From the NCBI RefSeq assembly GCF_008868005.1, contig NZ_WAAO01000001.1, positions 248,001-312,000 on the forward strand: a DNA stretch of 64,000 bases. The letters run 5' to 3'. The notes beneath the pieces were generated by a model that was not told where the DNA came from, made no database searches, and worked only from the letters and a program-made list of their open reading frames with translations. Positions within the stretch are counted from its first letter, which is position 1. Each line of letters begins with the position of its first letter. The DNA comes from Microbacterium algeriense. Its GTDB lineage: Bacteria; Actinomycetota; Actinomycetes; Actinomycetales; Microbacteriaceae. This document shows positions 17,146 to 26,627 of this stretch, in pieces. The position numbers and the translations under genes were made by a program.

Positions 17146-18455
17146 GGGACGTTCACCTCCAGGCTGGTCGGTCCGCCTTGCGGGCTGTCGAGCCGGAAGG
17201 TCCCACCGGCGGCGAGGATGCGGTTGGCGATGCCGTCGAGACCGCCGCCGGGCTGCACCTGAGCGCCGCCGATCCCGTTGTCCTCCACCCGGGCCCAGAG
17301 GATGTTCCCCTCGCGGAGCCGCACCGTGACACGGACCTCACTGGCGCGCGAGTGCTTCGCGGCGTTGGTCAGGGATTCTGCGATCGAGAAGTACACGGCC
17401 GCCTCGGCCTCCCGTCCCGGGCGAGTCGGAGCATGGGCCCCTGAGCCTGTCGAAGCATGGGTCCCTGAGCCTGTCGAAGGGTCCATCCGCACGTCGAGAT
17501 GCACGGGGATGTGCGAGCGCCCGGCGAGCGCCGACAATGCAGCGTCCAAACCGCGGTCATCGAGCACGGACGCGTGGATCCCCCGGGCGAGCTGGCGCAG
17601 CTCGGTGATCGCCGCCTTGGTGGAGGTGTGCGCTTCGTTGATGAGCTCCTTCGCGGCATCCGGGTCGTTGTCGATCTTCTGCTGAGCGAGACCGAGCGTC
17701 ATCCCGACGGAGACCAGCCGCGGCTGCACGCCGTCGTGCAGGTCGCGCTCGATGCGGGTGCGCTCCACGTCGGCGGCGCGGACCGCTCCCTCGCGCTGGG
17801 CGGTGGACGTGCGGACGCGCTCCGTGAGTTCCGTCTCCTTGCTGCGGATCACGATGGCCAGCGACAGCGTCCGGTGCAGCAGCGCGAGCCCCAGCATGCC
17901 GGCGAGGCAGGCGGCGATGCCGAGGATGCCGACCAGGGGCGCCCACGCCACGGCGATGCCGCCACCGCCGAACGGCCCGATCACCGCGTCTGCGTCGGTC
18001 AGCGGCGCGAACGAGATGAAGATCGACCACACAAGCCCCCAGAAGAGGCGCAGGACGATGAAGCCGAGCAGTGCGGAGATGGCGAAGTTGGCGACGGCGC
18101 GCCACATGCGTCCGTCGATCGCCTGGCGTCCGAGTGAGCGGAGCCATCCGCCGAACCCCGGGCGGTCGCGGGGCTGCGGCCGCAGCGGGGCGATCGGCGT
18201 GCGATACAGCGCGCCGACGCGGGCGATCTCGAACCAGCCCAGCCCGTACAGCGCGTAGACGAGGCCCACGAGGAGGACCAGGCCGATCCCCGCGACGAAG
18301 AGGAGGCCGAGCCCGGTACCGAGGAGTCCGCCGAGCATGCCGAAGATGGCACCACCGAGGATGCCGACGCCCGCCAGATGCAGGATCGTGAGGAAGATGC
18401 GCAACGGCGGCTTCACCGCCGTGACGGGAGCCGGGGTCGCAGTCTGAGTGGTCAT
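17133..18455 (-). CDS. Sensor histidine kinase of the NarL-partner (HisKA_3) type
   Basis: A 440-aa kinase with four or five membrane helices in the first 200 residues, a short helical linker, the dimerisation motif ERDLHDGVQ with His240, and an HATPase domain with Asn364 (SLTNAAKHS), DNGIGG from Asp392 and GLDGIANRI. It should phosphorylate the adjacent regulator in response to an envelope signal. Residues 325-343 (PSTGSGTHASTGSGAHAP) form an insert between the two catalytic domains that is encoded by two tandem copies of a dispersed DNA repeat. ATG 18455 follows a TACCGT box by 6 nt. Confidence 0.93.
   Translation of the reverse strand: MTTQTATPAPVTAVKPPLRIFLTILHLAGVGILGGAIFGMLGGLLGTGLGLLFVAGIGLVLLVGLVYALYGLGWFEIARVGALYRTPIAPLRPQPRDRPGFGGWLRSLGRQAIDGRMWRAVANFAISALLGFIVLRLFWGLVWSIFISFAPLTDADAVIGPFGGGGIAVAWAPLVGILGIAACLAGMLGLALLHRTLSLAIVIRSKETELTERVRTSTAQREGAVRAADVERTRIERDLHDGVQPRLVSVGMTLGLAQQKIDNDPDAAKELINEAHTSTKAAITELRQLARGIHASVLDDRGLDAALSALAGRSHIPVHLDVRMDPSTGSGTHASTGSGAHAPTRPGREAEAAVYFSIAESLTNAAKHSRASEVRVTVRLREGNILWARVEDNGIGGAQVQPGGGLDGIANRILAAGGTFRLDSPQGGPTSLEVNVPCAS
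17434..17479. repeat. Two tandem copies of the dispersed 22-bp repeat inside the kinase gene
   Basis: TGGGCCCCTGAGCCTGTCG at 17434 and TGGGTCCCTGAGCCTGTCG at 17458, period 24 nt, so the frame stays open and eight residues are added per unit. It is the reverse complement of the core found at 12774, 12860 and 22390. Confidence 0.85.
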
Positions 18456-18461
18456 GCCTCC

Positions 18462-18467
18462 ACGGTA
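18462..18467 (-). promoter_or_regulatory. Putative -10 box, leaderless kinase-regulator operon
   Basis: TACCGT on the minus strand, then GGAGGC (6 nt) and the kinase ATG. The GGAGG is too close to the ATG to be a normal ribosome site. Confidence 0.4.
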
Positions 18468-18580
18468 CGGGCGCGCGGGTCCGCCGGACACCGAGCCAAC
18501 CGGACACTCCGCTTCGGGTTTTCCGTAACGACTCGTGGGTACTTCCCGCCGCGGAGACCTCCGTCTGCTTCACTGAGGGC

Positions 18581-19291
<711 letters not shown>

Positions 19292-19313
19292 TCCCGGTGC
19301 CGCGGCGGGGACG

Positions 19314-19347
19314 ACGAAGGGCGGGTGCCGCAGCACCCGCCCTTCGT
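19314..19347. terminator. Bidirectional hairpin terminator
   Basis: A 15-bp perfect stem (19314-19328 with 19333-19347), loop CGCA, between the convergent VIT and DUF3566 genes. Confidence 0.85.
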
Positions 19348-19374
19348 GAATCCGCTCCGGAGATCGCCGCCGGA

Positions 19375-19779
19375 TCAGTTCGACATGAAGCCGACGAGCA
19401 GGCCGCCGGTCACCTTCACCGCGAGGTTGTAGATGCCCGCGACCACGGCACCGAGCACCGTGAAGACGATCAGGTTCAGGATCGCCACCACCGCGGCGAA
19501 CGCCATCACCTGCGGCAGACCCACGACCTCGGAGAGGACGAAGGCGTTGTCGGTGATCCCGAGCAGGAAGCTCTCCGCCGTGGTCATGATGTTCGTCGCC
19601 TGGAACACCAGGAAGATGAGGAAGAACGACACCATGGTGACGACGGCGAGAGCGACGGCTCCGAGGAACGAGAGCTTCACGGCCGACCAGAAGTCCACGT
19701 AGACCAGACGGAGTCGGACCTGCTTGCCCCCGGTCTTCCGTGTCGACTTCTTCGCCAGCTTGTCGGCAACTGTACTCAT
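19375..19779 (-). CDS. DUF3566 membrane protein
   Basis: A 134-aa protein with a basic head ([16 protein letters not shown]) and three hydrophobic segments. The phrase [15 protein letters not shown] and the Gly-rich C-terminal helix are typical of DUF3566, found directly after gyrA across actinobacteria (for example Rv0007). Function is not established. Its ATG overlaps the gyrA stop by 4 nt, so it is translated with gyrase subunit A. Confidence 0.9.
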   Translation of the reverse strand: MSTVADKLAKKSTRKTGGKQVRLRLVYVDFWSAVKLSFLGAVALAVVTMVSFFLIFLVFQATNIMTTAESFLLGITDNAFVLSEVVGLPQVMAFAAVVAILNLIVFTVLGAVVAGIYNLAVKVTGGLLVGFMSN

Positions 19780-22328
19780 GCGTCTGTGTCCTCAGGGGTC
19801 TCTGTCGTCTGGGGGGCCTCGGATTCCGCGTCCGCCTCAGCCTCGTCTTCAGCGAGACCGCGCTCACCGTTGCGGGCGATGGCGAGGATGCGATCGGCCT
19901 CCGTCGTGCGGGCGAACACCACTCCCATGGTGTCGCGACCCTTGGCGGGGACCTCGGCCACGGCAGAGCGTACCACCTTGCCGCTGGACAGAACCACCAA
20001 GACCTCGTCGTCCTCGGAGACGATCAGACCCCCCGCGAGAGTGCCCCGATCGTCGTTCAGCTTGGCGACCTTGATGCCTGTTCCACCGCGACCCTGGACA
20101 CGGTATTCCTCGACCGCGGTGCGCTTGGCGTAGCCGCCGTCGGTGACGACGAACACGAACTTGCCTGGCGCCGCGACCGACGCCGAGAGCAGGCAGTCCT
20201 CGTCGATCTTGAACTTCATGCCGCGCACACCGGCCGTCGCGCGACCCATCGGGCGCAGAGCCTCATCCGTCGCCTCGAAGCGCACCGACATGCCGCGGCG
20301 GCTGATGAGCAGGATGTCGTCCTCGGCGTTGACCAGGAGCGCACTGACCAGCTCGTCGTCCTCGTTCAGACGGATCGCGATCACGCCGCCCTGACGGTTC
20401 GTGTCGTAGTTGTCCAGACGGGTCTTCTTCACCAGGCCTTCGCGGGTGGCCAGCACCAGGTAGTCCGCCACCGCGTAGTCGCGGATGTCGAGGACCTGCG
20501 CGATGCTCTCGTCCGGCTGCAGAGCGAGGAGGTTCGCGACGTGCGTGCCCTTCGCGTCCCGTCCGGCCTCCGGCACCTCGTAGGTCTTCGCGCGGTACAC
20601 GCGGCCCTTGTCGGTGAAGAACAGCAGCCAGTGGTGCGTGGTCGTGACGAAGAAGTGCTCGACGATGTCGTCGGCACGCAGCTGCGCGCCCTTCACTCCC
20701 TTGCCGCCGCGGTGCTGGGAACGGTAGTTGTCGCTGCGCGTGCGCTTGATGTAGCCCTCACGCGTGACGGTGACGACCATCTCCTCCTCGGCGATGAGGT
20801 CTTCCATCGACACGTCGCCGTCGAAGCCGTGCAGGATGTGCGTGCGCCGCTCGTCGCCGAACTTGTCGACGATGCCCGTCAGCTCCTCGCGGATGATCGT
20901 GCGCTGACGACCCTCGTCGGCGAGGATCGCCTTGTAGTCGGTGATGAGCGCTTCGAGCTCGTTCGCCTGATCGATGATCCGCTGGCGCTCGAGGGCGGCC
21001 AGTCGACGCAGCTGCATCTGCAGGATGGCATCGGCCTGGATCTCGTCGATGTCGAGGAGCTTCTGCAGTCCTTCGTTCGCATCCGCTGTGGTCTGCGAGC
21101 GCCGGATCAGGGCGATGACCTCGTCGAGCGCGTCGAGCGCCTTCAGGTAGCCGCGCAGGATGTGCATCCGCTTCTCGGCCTCGGCCAGGCGGAACTGCGT
21201 GCGCCGGACGATCACGTCGATCTGGTGCGCGATCCAGTGCGAGATGAAGCCGTCGATCGCGAGCGTGCGCGGAACGCCGTCGACGATCGCGAGCATGTTC
21301 GCGCCGAAGTTCTCCTGCAGCTGCGTGTGCTTGTACAGGTTGTTCAGCACGACCTTCGCGACCGCGTCGCGCTTGAGCACGACGACCAGGCGCTGACCCG
21401 TGCGGTCGGACGACTCGTCACGGATGTCCGCGATCCCGGTGATCTTGCCGTCACGGGCGAGGTCGCCGATCTTCACGGCGACGTTGTCCGGGTTCACCTG
21501 GTACGGCAGCTCCGTGATGACCAGGCAGGTCCGGCCCTGGATCTCCTCGACGTTCACGACGGCGCGCATCGTGATCGAGCCGCGGCCCGTCCGGTACGCC
21601 TCGTGGATGCCCTTGGTGCCGAGGATCTGCGCGCCCGTCGGGAAGTCCGGACCGGGGATGCGCTGGATCAGTCCGTCGAGCAGCTCCTCGCGGGAGATCT
21701 CCGGGTTGTCGAGGGCCCAGAGCGCGGCGTCGGAGACTTCGCGGAGGTTGTGCGGGGGGATGTTCGTGGCCATGCCGACCGCGATGCCGACCGATCCGTT
21801 GACGAGCAGGTTCGGGAAGCGGGCCGGGAGGACCGTCGGCTCCTGCGTCTGACCGTCGTAGTTGTCGGTGAAGTCGACCGTGTCCTCTTCGATGTCGCGC
21901 ACCATCTCGAGCGCGAGCGGGGCCATCTTGGTCTCGGTGTATCGCGGGGCGGCCGCACCCATGTTGCCGGGGGAGCCGAAGTTGCCCTGACCGAGAGCCA
22001 GCGGATACCGCAGCGACCACGGCTGCACCAGACGGACGAGGGCGTCGTAGATCGCCGAGTCGCCGTGCGGGTGGTACTGGCCCATGACCTCGCCGACCAC
22101 GCGGGCGCACTTCGAGAACGACTTGTCGGGACGGAACCCGCCGTCGTACATGCCGTAGATCACACGGCGGTGCACCGGCTTCAGGCCATCGCGGACGTCG
22201 GGGAGCGCGCGACCGACGATGACGGCCATCGCGTAGTCGAGGTAGCTGCGCTGCATCTCCGACTGCAGGTCGACCTGATCGATCTTGCCGTGATCGTGTT
22301 CCAGCTCGGGGCGTTCTTCGTCAGTCAT
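19776..22328 (-). CDS. gyrA: DNA gyrase subunit A
   Basis: An 850-aa subunit that breaks and reseals DNA to introduce negative supercoils. The catalytic tyrosine is Tyr130 in [10 protein letters not shown]. The quinolone-determining stretch reads [15 protein letters not shown], with Ser91 and Asp95 at the two main resistance positions, the sensitive state; mycobacteria carry Ala at the first. The C-terminal half has the beta-pinwheel repeats including [10 protein letters not shown], the GyrA-box that permits supercoiling. An acidic Glu-rich tail ends the protein. It is transcribed after gyrB, separated by 91 nt that hold a repeat hairpin. Confidence 0.98.
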   Translation of the reverse strand: MTDEERPELEHDHGKIDQVDLQSEMQRSYLDYAMAVIVGRALPDVRDGLKPVHRRVIYGMYDGGFRPDKSFSKCARVVGEVMGQYHPHGDSAIYDALVRLVQPWSLRYPLALGQGNFGSPGNMGAAAPRYTETKMAPLALEMVRDIEEDTVDFTDNYDGQTQEPTVLPARFPNLLVNGSVGIAVGMATNIPPHNLREVSDAALWALDNPEISREELLDGLIQRIPGPDFPTGAQILGTKGIHEAYRTGRGSITMRAVVNVEEIQGRTCLVITELPYQVNPDNVAVKIGDLARDGKITGIADIRDESSDRTGQRLVVVLKRDAVAKVVLNNLYKHTQLQENFGANMLAIVDGVPRTLAIDGFISHWIAHQIDVIVRRTQFRLAEAEKRMHILRGYLKALDALDEVIALIRRSQTTADANEGLQKLLDIDEIQADAILQMQLRRLAALERQRIIDQANELEALITDYKAILADEGRQRTIIREELTGIVDKFGDERRTHILHGFDGDVSMEDLIAEEEMVVTVTREGYIKRTRSDNYRSQHRGGKGVKGAQLRADDIVEHFFVTTTHHWLLFFTDKGRVYRAKTYEVPEAGRDAKGTHVANLLALQPDESIAQVLDIRDYAVADYLVLATREGLVKKTRLDNYDTNRQGGVIAIRLNEDDELVSALLVNAEDDILLISRRGMSVRFEATDEALRPMGRATAGVRGMKFKIDEDCLLSASVAAPGKFVFVVTDGGYAKRTAVEEYRVQGRGGTGIKVAKLNDDRGTLAGGLIVSEDDEVLVVLSSGKVVRSAVAEVPAKGRDTMGVVFARTTEADRILAIARNGERGLAEDEAEADAESEAPQTTETPEDTDA

Positions 22329-22355
22329 GTCTTTTCGATTCCGGTCGTTCAGTTC

Positions 22356-22411
22356 TGGGTCGCTGAGCTTGTCGAAGCGTCTGGGTGCCCTTCGACAAGC
22401 TCAGGGACCCA
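22356..22411. repeat. Inverted pair of the dispersed 22-bp repeat between gyrB and gyrA
   Basis: TGGGTCGCTGAGCTTGTCGA at 22356 and its near reverse complement ending at 22411 can pair over 21 bp with one mismatch and a 13-nt loop. In the gyrB-gyrA message this makes a strong stem 28 nt before gyrA. Confidence 0.85.
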
Positions 22412-22419
22412 ATAATGGA

Positions 22420-24510
22420 TCAGATGTCGAGGAAGCGGACGTCCTTGGCGTTGCGCTGGATGAAGCTGCGTCGCGACTCGACGTCCTCACCCATCAGCAC
22501 GCTGAAGATCTCGTCGGCCGCGGCCGCGTCCTCGATGGTGATCTGCTGGAGCGTGCGCGTGGTGTGATCCATCGTCGTCTCCCACAGCTCCTTCGGGTTC
22601 ATCTCGCCGAGACCCTTGTAGCGCTGGATGCCGGCATCCTTCGGGATCCGCTTGCCGTTCTCCAGACCGTGCTTGAGCAGCGCGTCGCGCTCGGCGTCGC
22701 TGAACACGTACTCGTGTGCCGAGTTCGACCACTTCAGCCGGTACAGCGGCGGCATCGCCAGGTAGACGAAGCCGGCCTCGATCAGGCCGCGCATGTAGCG
22801 GAACAGCAGCGTCAGCAGCAGCGTGGTGATGTGCTGGCCGTCGACGTCGGCATCCGCCATCAGCACGATCTTGTGATAGCGCGCCTTCTCGATGTCGAAC
22901 TCTTCGCCGATGCCCGTGCCGAAGGCCTGGATCATCGCCTGGACTTCCTTGTTGCCCAGCGCCTTGTCGAGACGTGCACGCTCCACGTTGAGGATCTTGC
23001 CGCGCAGCGCGAGGATCGCCTGGGTGTGCGGGTCGCGCCCCTGCACGGCCGAACCGCCGGCGGAGTCACCCTCCACCAGGAAGATCTCACTGATCGACGG
23101 ATCCTTGCTCGTGCAGTCCTTGAGCTTGTCCGGCATGGCCGCCGACTCGAAGACGCTCTTGCGCCGCGCGGTCTCCCGGGCCTTGCGCGCGGCGAGACGG
23201 GCGGTGGCCGCGTCGATCGCCTTGCGGATGATGTTCTTCGCCTGATTCGGGTTGCGATCGAACCAGTCGCCGAGCTGATCGCCGACGACCTTCTGCACGA
23301 ACGCCTTCGCCTCGGTGTTGCCGAGCTTCGTCTTGGTCTGCCCCTCGAACTGGGGCTCGCCGAGCTTGATCGAGATGACGGCCGTCAGTCCCTCGCGCAC
23401 ATCGTCGCCGGAGAGGTTGTCGTCCTTCTCCTTGAGCAGGTTGTTCGCGCGGGCGTACTTGTTCACGAGAGTGGTCAGCGCCGCACGGAAGCCCTCCTCG
23501 TGGGTGCCTCCCTCGTGCGTGTTGATCGTGTTGGCGTAGGTGAACACGTTCTCGGTGTACGAGGTGGTCCACTGCATCGCGACCTCGAGCGAAATCTTCC
23601 GCTCGGTGTCCTCGGACTCGAACGCGATGATCTCGTCGTTCACGACCTCGGCATGGCGGACCTTGTTGAGGTACTCGACGTAGTCGACGAGGCCGCGCTC
23701 GTAGAAGAACACGTCGCTCGGCTGGCGGGTGACGGTCGCGCCGTCCTCCTCCACCTCGTAGGCCGAGGACTCCCGCTCGTCCTTCAGCTCGATGCGCAGC
23801 CCCTTGTTGAGGAACGCCATCTGCTGGAAGCGGGTGCGCAGCGTGTCGTAGTCGAACTCGATGGTCTCGGTGAAGATCTGCGCGTCCGGCCAGAACGTGA
23901 TGCTCGTTCCGGTCTCGTCGGTCGCCTCGCCCTTCTCGAGCTTCTGCTGCGGGATGCCGCCGTCGGCGAAGCTGTGCCGCCAGACGAAGCCCTTCTGCTT
24001 GACCTCGACGTCGAAACGTGTGGAGAGCGCGTTCACGACCGACGAGCCGACACCGTGCAGACCGCCGGAGACCGCGTAGGCGCCGCCGCCGAACTTGCCG
24101 CCGGCGTGCAGGATCGTCAGCACGACCTCGACCGTCGACTTGTTCGGGTCGGAGGAGTGCGGATCGACGGGGATGCCACGGCCGTTGTCCACCACGCGGA
24201 CCCCGCCGTCGGCGAGCATCGTCACCAGGATCGTGTCGGCGTACCCCGCGAGGGCCTCGTCGACCGAGTTGTCGACGATCTCGTACACCAGGTGGTGCAG
24301 ACCGCGCGGACCCGTGGAGCCGATGTACATGCCGGGCCGCTTGCGAACCGCCTCGAGTCCTTCGAGGATCTGGATCGAGTCCGCACCGTACTCACCGGGC
24401 TGCTTCTTCTTCGCCGGCGCCTGTGGAGTCTCGGTCCCTGCGTCCGTCGAAGGGTCGGGGGTGCCCCCGGTGGTCGATTCCGTCTCGTCAGCAGGGAATT
24501 CAGGCGTCAT
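22420..24510 (-). CDS. gyrB: DNA gyrase subunit B
   Basis: A 696-aa ATPase subunit of gyrase. The GHKL domain shows [33 protein letters not shown] and [14 protein letters not shown]. The Toprim domain has [10 protein letters not shown] and [11 protein letters not shown] with the metal-binding acidic residues, and the C-terminus has the [11 protein letters not shown] block that contacts GyrA. The first 40 residues are an extra acidic/Pro-Thr tail in which a degenerate copy of the dispersed repeat (24430-24453) is readable. Order DUF721-gyrB-gyrA is standard. Confidence 0.98.
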   Translation of the reverse strand: MTPEFPADETESTTGGTPDPSTDAGTETPQAPAKKKQPGEYGADSIQILEGLEAVRKRPGMYIGSTGPRGLHHLVYEIVDNSVDEALAGYADTILVTMLADGGVRVVDNGRGIPVDPHSSDPNKSTVEVVLTILHAGGKFGGGAYAVSGGLHGVGSSVVNALSTRFDVEVKQKGFVWRHSFADGGIPQQKLEKGEATDETGTSITFWPDAQIFTETIEFDYDTLRTRFQQMAFLNKGLRIELKDERESSAYEVEEDGATVTRQPSDVFFYERGLVDYVEYLNKVRHAEVVNDEIIAFESEDTERKISLEVAMQWTTSYTENVFTYANTINTHEGGTHEEGFRAALTTLVNKYARANNLLKEKDDNLSGDDVREGLTAVISIKLGEPQFEGQTKTKLGNTEAKAFVQKVVGDQLGDWFDRNPNQAKNIIRKAIDAATARLAARKARETARRKSVFESAAMPDKLKDCTSKDPSISEIFLVEGDSAGGSAVQGRDPHTQAILALRGKILNVERARLDKALGNKEVQAMIQAFGTGIGEEFDIEKARYHKIVLMADADVDGQHITTLLLTLLFRYMRGLIEAGFVYLAMPPLYRLKWSNSAHEYVFSDAERDALLKHGLENGKRIPKDAGIQRYKGLGEMNPKELWETTMDHTTRTLQQITIEDAAAADEIFSVLMGEDVESRRSFIQRNAKDVRFLDI

Positions 24511-24546
24511 CAGAGGGCATTCTCCACATCGATATCACGAACTCCC

Positions 24547-24552
24547 ATTCTA
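24547..24552 (-). promoter_or_regulatory. Probable gyrB promoter -10 element
   Basis: TAGAAT on the minus strand, 36 nt before the gyrB ATG, giving a leader of about 30 nt that includes GGAG. A -35 with correct spacing is not obvious. Confidence 0.45.
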
Positions 24553-24628
24553 GCGGGGTTTCGTCGTGAAATGCCGCTCAACGGCCGCGTGTGGCCCTCT
24601 GAGCCTTCGGGACCCCTTGCATGGTGCC

Positions 24629-25138
24629 CTACCCGTAGGTATCGCGCGGGCCCCGTCCTGGAACGGCTCTGGGGCCCCATTTCCACGAGGGGACGTCCGG
24701 TCCGATGAAGCGGAGGTTCTCCACACCCGCGTCCGGATAACGCCGACCGATCTCCGTCAGGATGGTCCCGCGCATGAACTGGAGGTTCTTCGCCCAGGCC
24801 GTCGAATCGCACTTCACGGTGAGCAATCCCCGCTCCAGGGAGACCGGCTCGGAGTGCTTCGCGGTGTCGGCGCCCGCGAGATCCGCCCACTGGCGCACGA
24901 GGTCCTCGCGGGCGAGGGTGGTCTGCCAGCCGGAATCCCGACTGAGCCGATCGAGGACGTCGCCCAGCGTTCCGGGGTCGCGGCCCGGCGTGAACGGAGC
25001 GTTGTCGTCATCGACCGTGATGCGCCGCTTGCGCTTCCAGCTCGTGGAGCTCGGCTTCAGGCCGCGAAGCCGCAGATAGGTGGCGACGGTCTCCGGAACC
25101 TCCGCCGCCGGAGCGAGGACGGTGTCACTCATCGTCAT
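24629..25138 (-). CDS. DUF721 / DciA-like protein
   Basis: A 169-aa protein with the DUF721 domain in its second half: LVRQWADLAGADTAKHSEPV, then LTVKCDSTAWAKNLQFM. DUF721 proteins include DciA, the ancestral loader of the replicative helicase DnaB. The stretch WKRKRRITVDDD before it is basic and could touch DNA. It lies between recF and gyrB as in mycobacteria (Rv0004). Two ATG codons are possible, 25138 and 25132; 25138 is preferred because GGAGG lies 6 nt upstream. It overlaps recF by 14 nt. Confidence 0.88.
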   Translation of the reverse strand: MTMSDTVLAPAAEVPETVATYLRLRGLKPSSTSWKRKRRITVDDDNAPFTPGRDPGTLGDVLDRLSRDSGWQTTLAREDLVRQWADLAGADTAKHSEPVSLERGLLTVKCDSTAWAKNLQFMRGTILTEIGRRYPDAGVENLRFIGPDVPSWKWGPRAVPGRGPRDTYG

Positions 25139-26408
25139 CCTCCCCCTCCGTCGCTGATCCCTGCGTTTCCGCCCTGGCTCCCTGAGCCTCCGCCCTAGGT
25201 CCCTGCGCTTCCGCCCTGGGTCCCTGAGCCTGTCGAAGGGCTCGGTCGTCACTGATCGTGCCGGCACTGATGTGCACCACGTGCGCATGCAGCACCGCGG
25301 GGATATCCTCCTCCACCGCTGCCGTCACCACCACCTGCTCATAACCGGCCGTCAGTGCGGCCAGGCGCTGACGCCGATCCGCATCCAGCTCCGCGAACAC
25401 GTCGTCGAGGATCAGCACCGGGTCTCCCGCCGGCGACTCGCTGCGCAACAGCTCGGCCGAAGCCAGCCGCAGCGCGAGCGCCACCGACCACGACTCTCCG
25501 TGCGACGCATACCCCTTCACAGGGAGGTCGCGCACGCGGAGCACCAGGTCGTCGCGGTGCGGTCCGGTGAGCGTGAGTCCGCGGTCGAGTTCGTTCGACC
25601 GCTTCGCCGCGAGAGACGCTCGGAACATCTCCGCGATCCGTGCCGTGTCACCCAACGGCGCACCCGCGATCTCCTCGGTATCGCCGCCGTCCTCCTCTTC
25701 CGGATCACCGCCGTCGACCGACAGCGCCCACTCGAGCCTCGGCCGGTGGTCGGCGCCGGCGATCGCCTCGTACGCATCGGCGACCGGCTGCTGCAGATCC
25801 GCCGCGAGCCGCTGCCGGGCGGTGATGATCTCCGAACCGAGTGCGACGAGCTTGTCGTCCCAGACATCGAGAGTGCTCAGAGCCTCGCCGCGGATGCCGC
25901 GAGCACGGGCCGACTTCAGCAGCGCGTTGCGCTGCTTCAGCACACGGTCGTAATCGGCGAGCACCGACGCCATCCGCGGGGTGCGCTGGATGAGGAGCTG
26001 GTCCGCGAAACGACGGCGAGCGGACGGATCCCCCCGCACGATCTGCAGATCCTCGGGCGCGAACAACACCACGTGGGCATAACGCGGCAGCTCATTCGGC
26101 TTCGACGGCGAACCGTTGATGCGCGCCTTGTTCGACCCCTGCCTGTTCACCTGCACCTCGGCCAGGACCCGACGCTCGCCGTGCGAGAGACGCGCGCGGA
26201 TCACCGCGAACTCCTGCCCGTCGCGCACCATGGGCGCATCCGAGGAGACACGATGCGACCCGAGGGTCGCGAGGAAGACGACCGCCTCCGCGAGATTGGT
26301 CTTGCCCTGACCGTTGCGACCGACGAGAACGTTGGGACCGCGGTGCAGGGCGAGCTCGGCGGTCGCGTAATTGCGGAAATCGACCAGACTCAGGTGCTCC
26401 ACAATCAC
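25125..26408 (-). CDS. recF: DNA replication and repair protein RecF
   Basis: A 427-aa SMC-like ATPase that loads RecA at gaps. Walker A is GRNGQGKTNL near residue 30; the late signature and Walker B are SHGESWSVALALRLA and LILDDVFAELD. Usual length is about 370-390; the extra C-terminal tail after SAGTISDD consists of repeats of AEAQGPR and an acidic end, encoded by degenerate copies of the dispersed DNA repeat. The tail is probably dispensable. Translation starts at GTG 26408, 6 nt after TAGGCT. Confidence 0.96.
   Translation of the reverse strand: MIVEHLSLVDFRNYATAELALHRGPNVLVGRNGQGKTNLAEAVVFLATLGSHRVSSDAPMVRDGQEFAVIRARLSHGERRVLAEVQVNRQGSNKARINGSPSKPNELPRYAHVVLFAPEDLQIVRGDPSARRRFADQLLIQRTPRMASVLADYDRVLKQRNALLKSARARGIRGEALSTLDVWDDKLVALGSEIITARQRLAADLQQPVADAYEAIAGADHRPRLEWALSVDGGDPEEEDGGDTEEIAGAPLGDTARIAEMFRASLAAKRSNELDRGLTLTGPHRDDLVLRVRDLPVKGYASHGESWSVALALRLASAELLRSESPAGDPVLILDDVFAELDADRRQRLAALTAGYEQVVVTAAVEEDIPAVLHAHVVHISAGTISDDRALRQAQGPRAEAQGPRAEAQGARAETQGSATEGEDDDE
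25155..25238. repeat. Degenerate tandem repeats forming the recF 3' tail
   Basis: About four units of 21 nt of the type CTGGGTCCCTGAGCCTCCGC, the most intact being TGGGTCCCTGAGCCTGTCG at 25217. The period is a multiple of three, so recF stays open and reads AEAQGPR repeatedly. Confidence 0.8.
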
Positions 26409-26414
26409 GGAGTC

Positions 26415-26420
26415 AGCCTA
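26415..26420 (-). promoter_or_regulatory. Putative -10 box, leaderless recF mRNA
   Basis: TAGGCT on the minus strand, then 6 nt (GACTCC) to GTG 26408. This would let recF be expressed apart from dnaN. Confidence 0.45.
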
Positions 26421-26463
26421 CCTTCGGGGTCTGACAGTTGATTCTGTTCGTGGGCTGCGTGGT

Positions 26464-26561
26464 TTCGGGAGATGTGGTGCCCCCTTCCTTCGCAGAGCGG
26501 GTTCCCTCCCGCTTCGCGGGTCCCTCCCGATGCTCAGTCCGGGAGCACCACATCTCCCGAA
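26464..26561. repeat. 98-bp palindromic element between dnaN and recF (dispersed repeat, copy 2)
   Basis: Perfect 17-bp inverted repeats (26464-26480 and 26545-26561, GGGAGATGTGGTGC type) flank a 64-bp centre that holds most of the 55-nt unit also found reversed at 9951-10005. In RNA this would fold into a long stem, possibly ending dnaN transcription. No transposase is nearby. Confidence 0.82.
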
Positions 26562-26627
26562 GGTTTCTCCATCAGAGTCGGCGTGCCGGCTGATCCGGGA
26601 ACGTTTCGGGTAGGGAAGGGGCGCGGA

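Noticed and set aside
19740..22415. 891-codon plus-strand frame opposite gyrA
   Set aside because: It mirrors gyrA with Arg/His/Val-rich low-information protein and no start signals.
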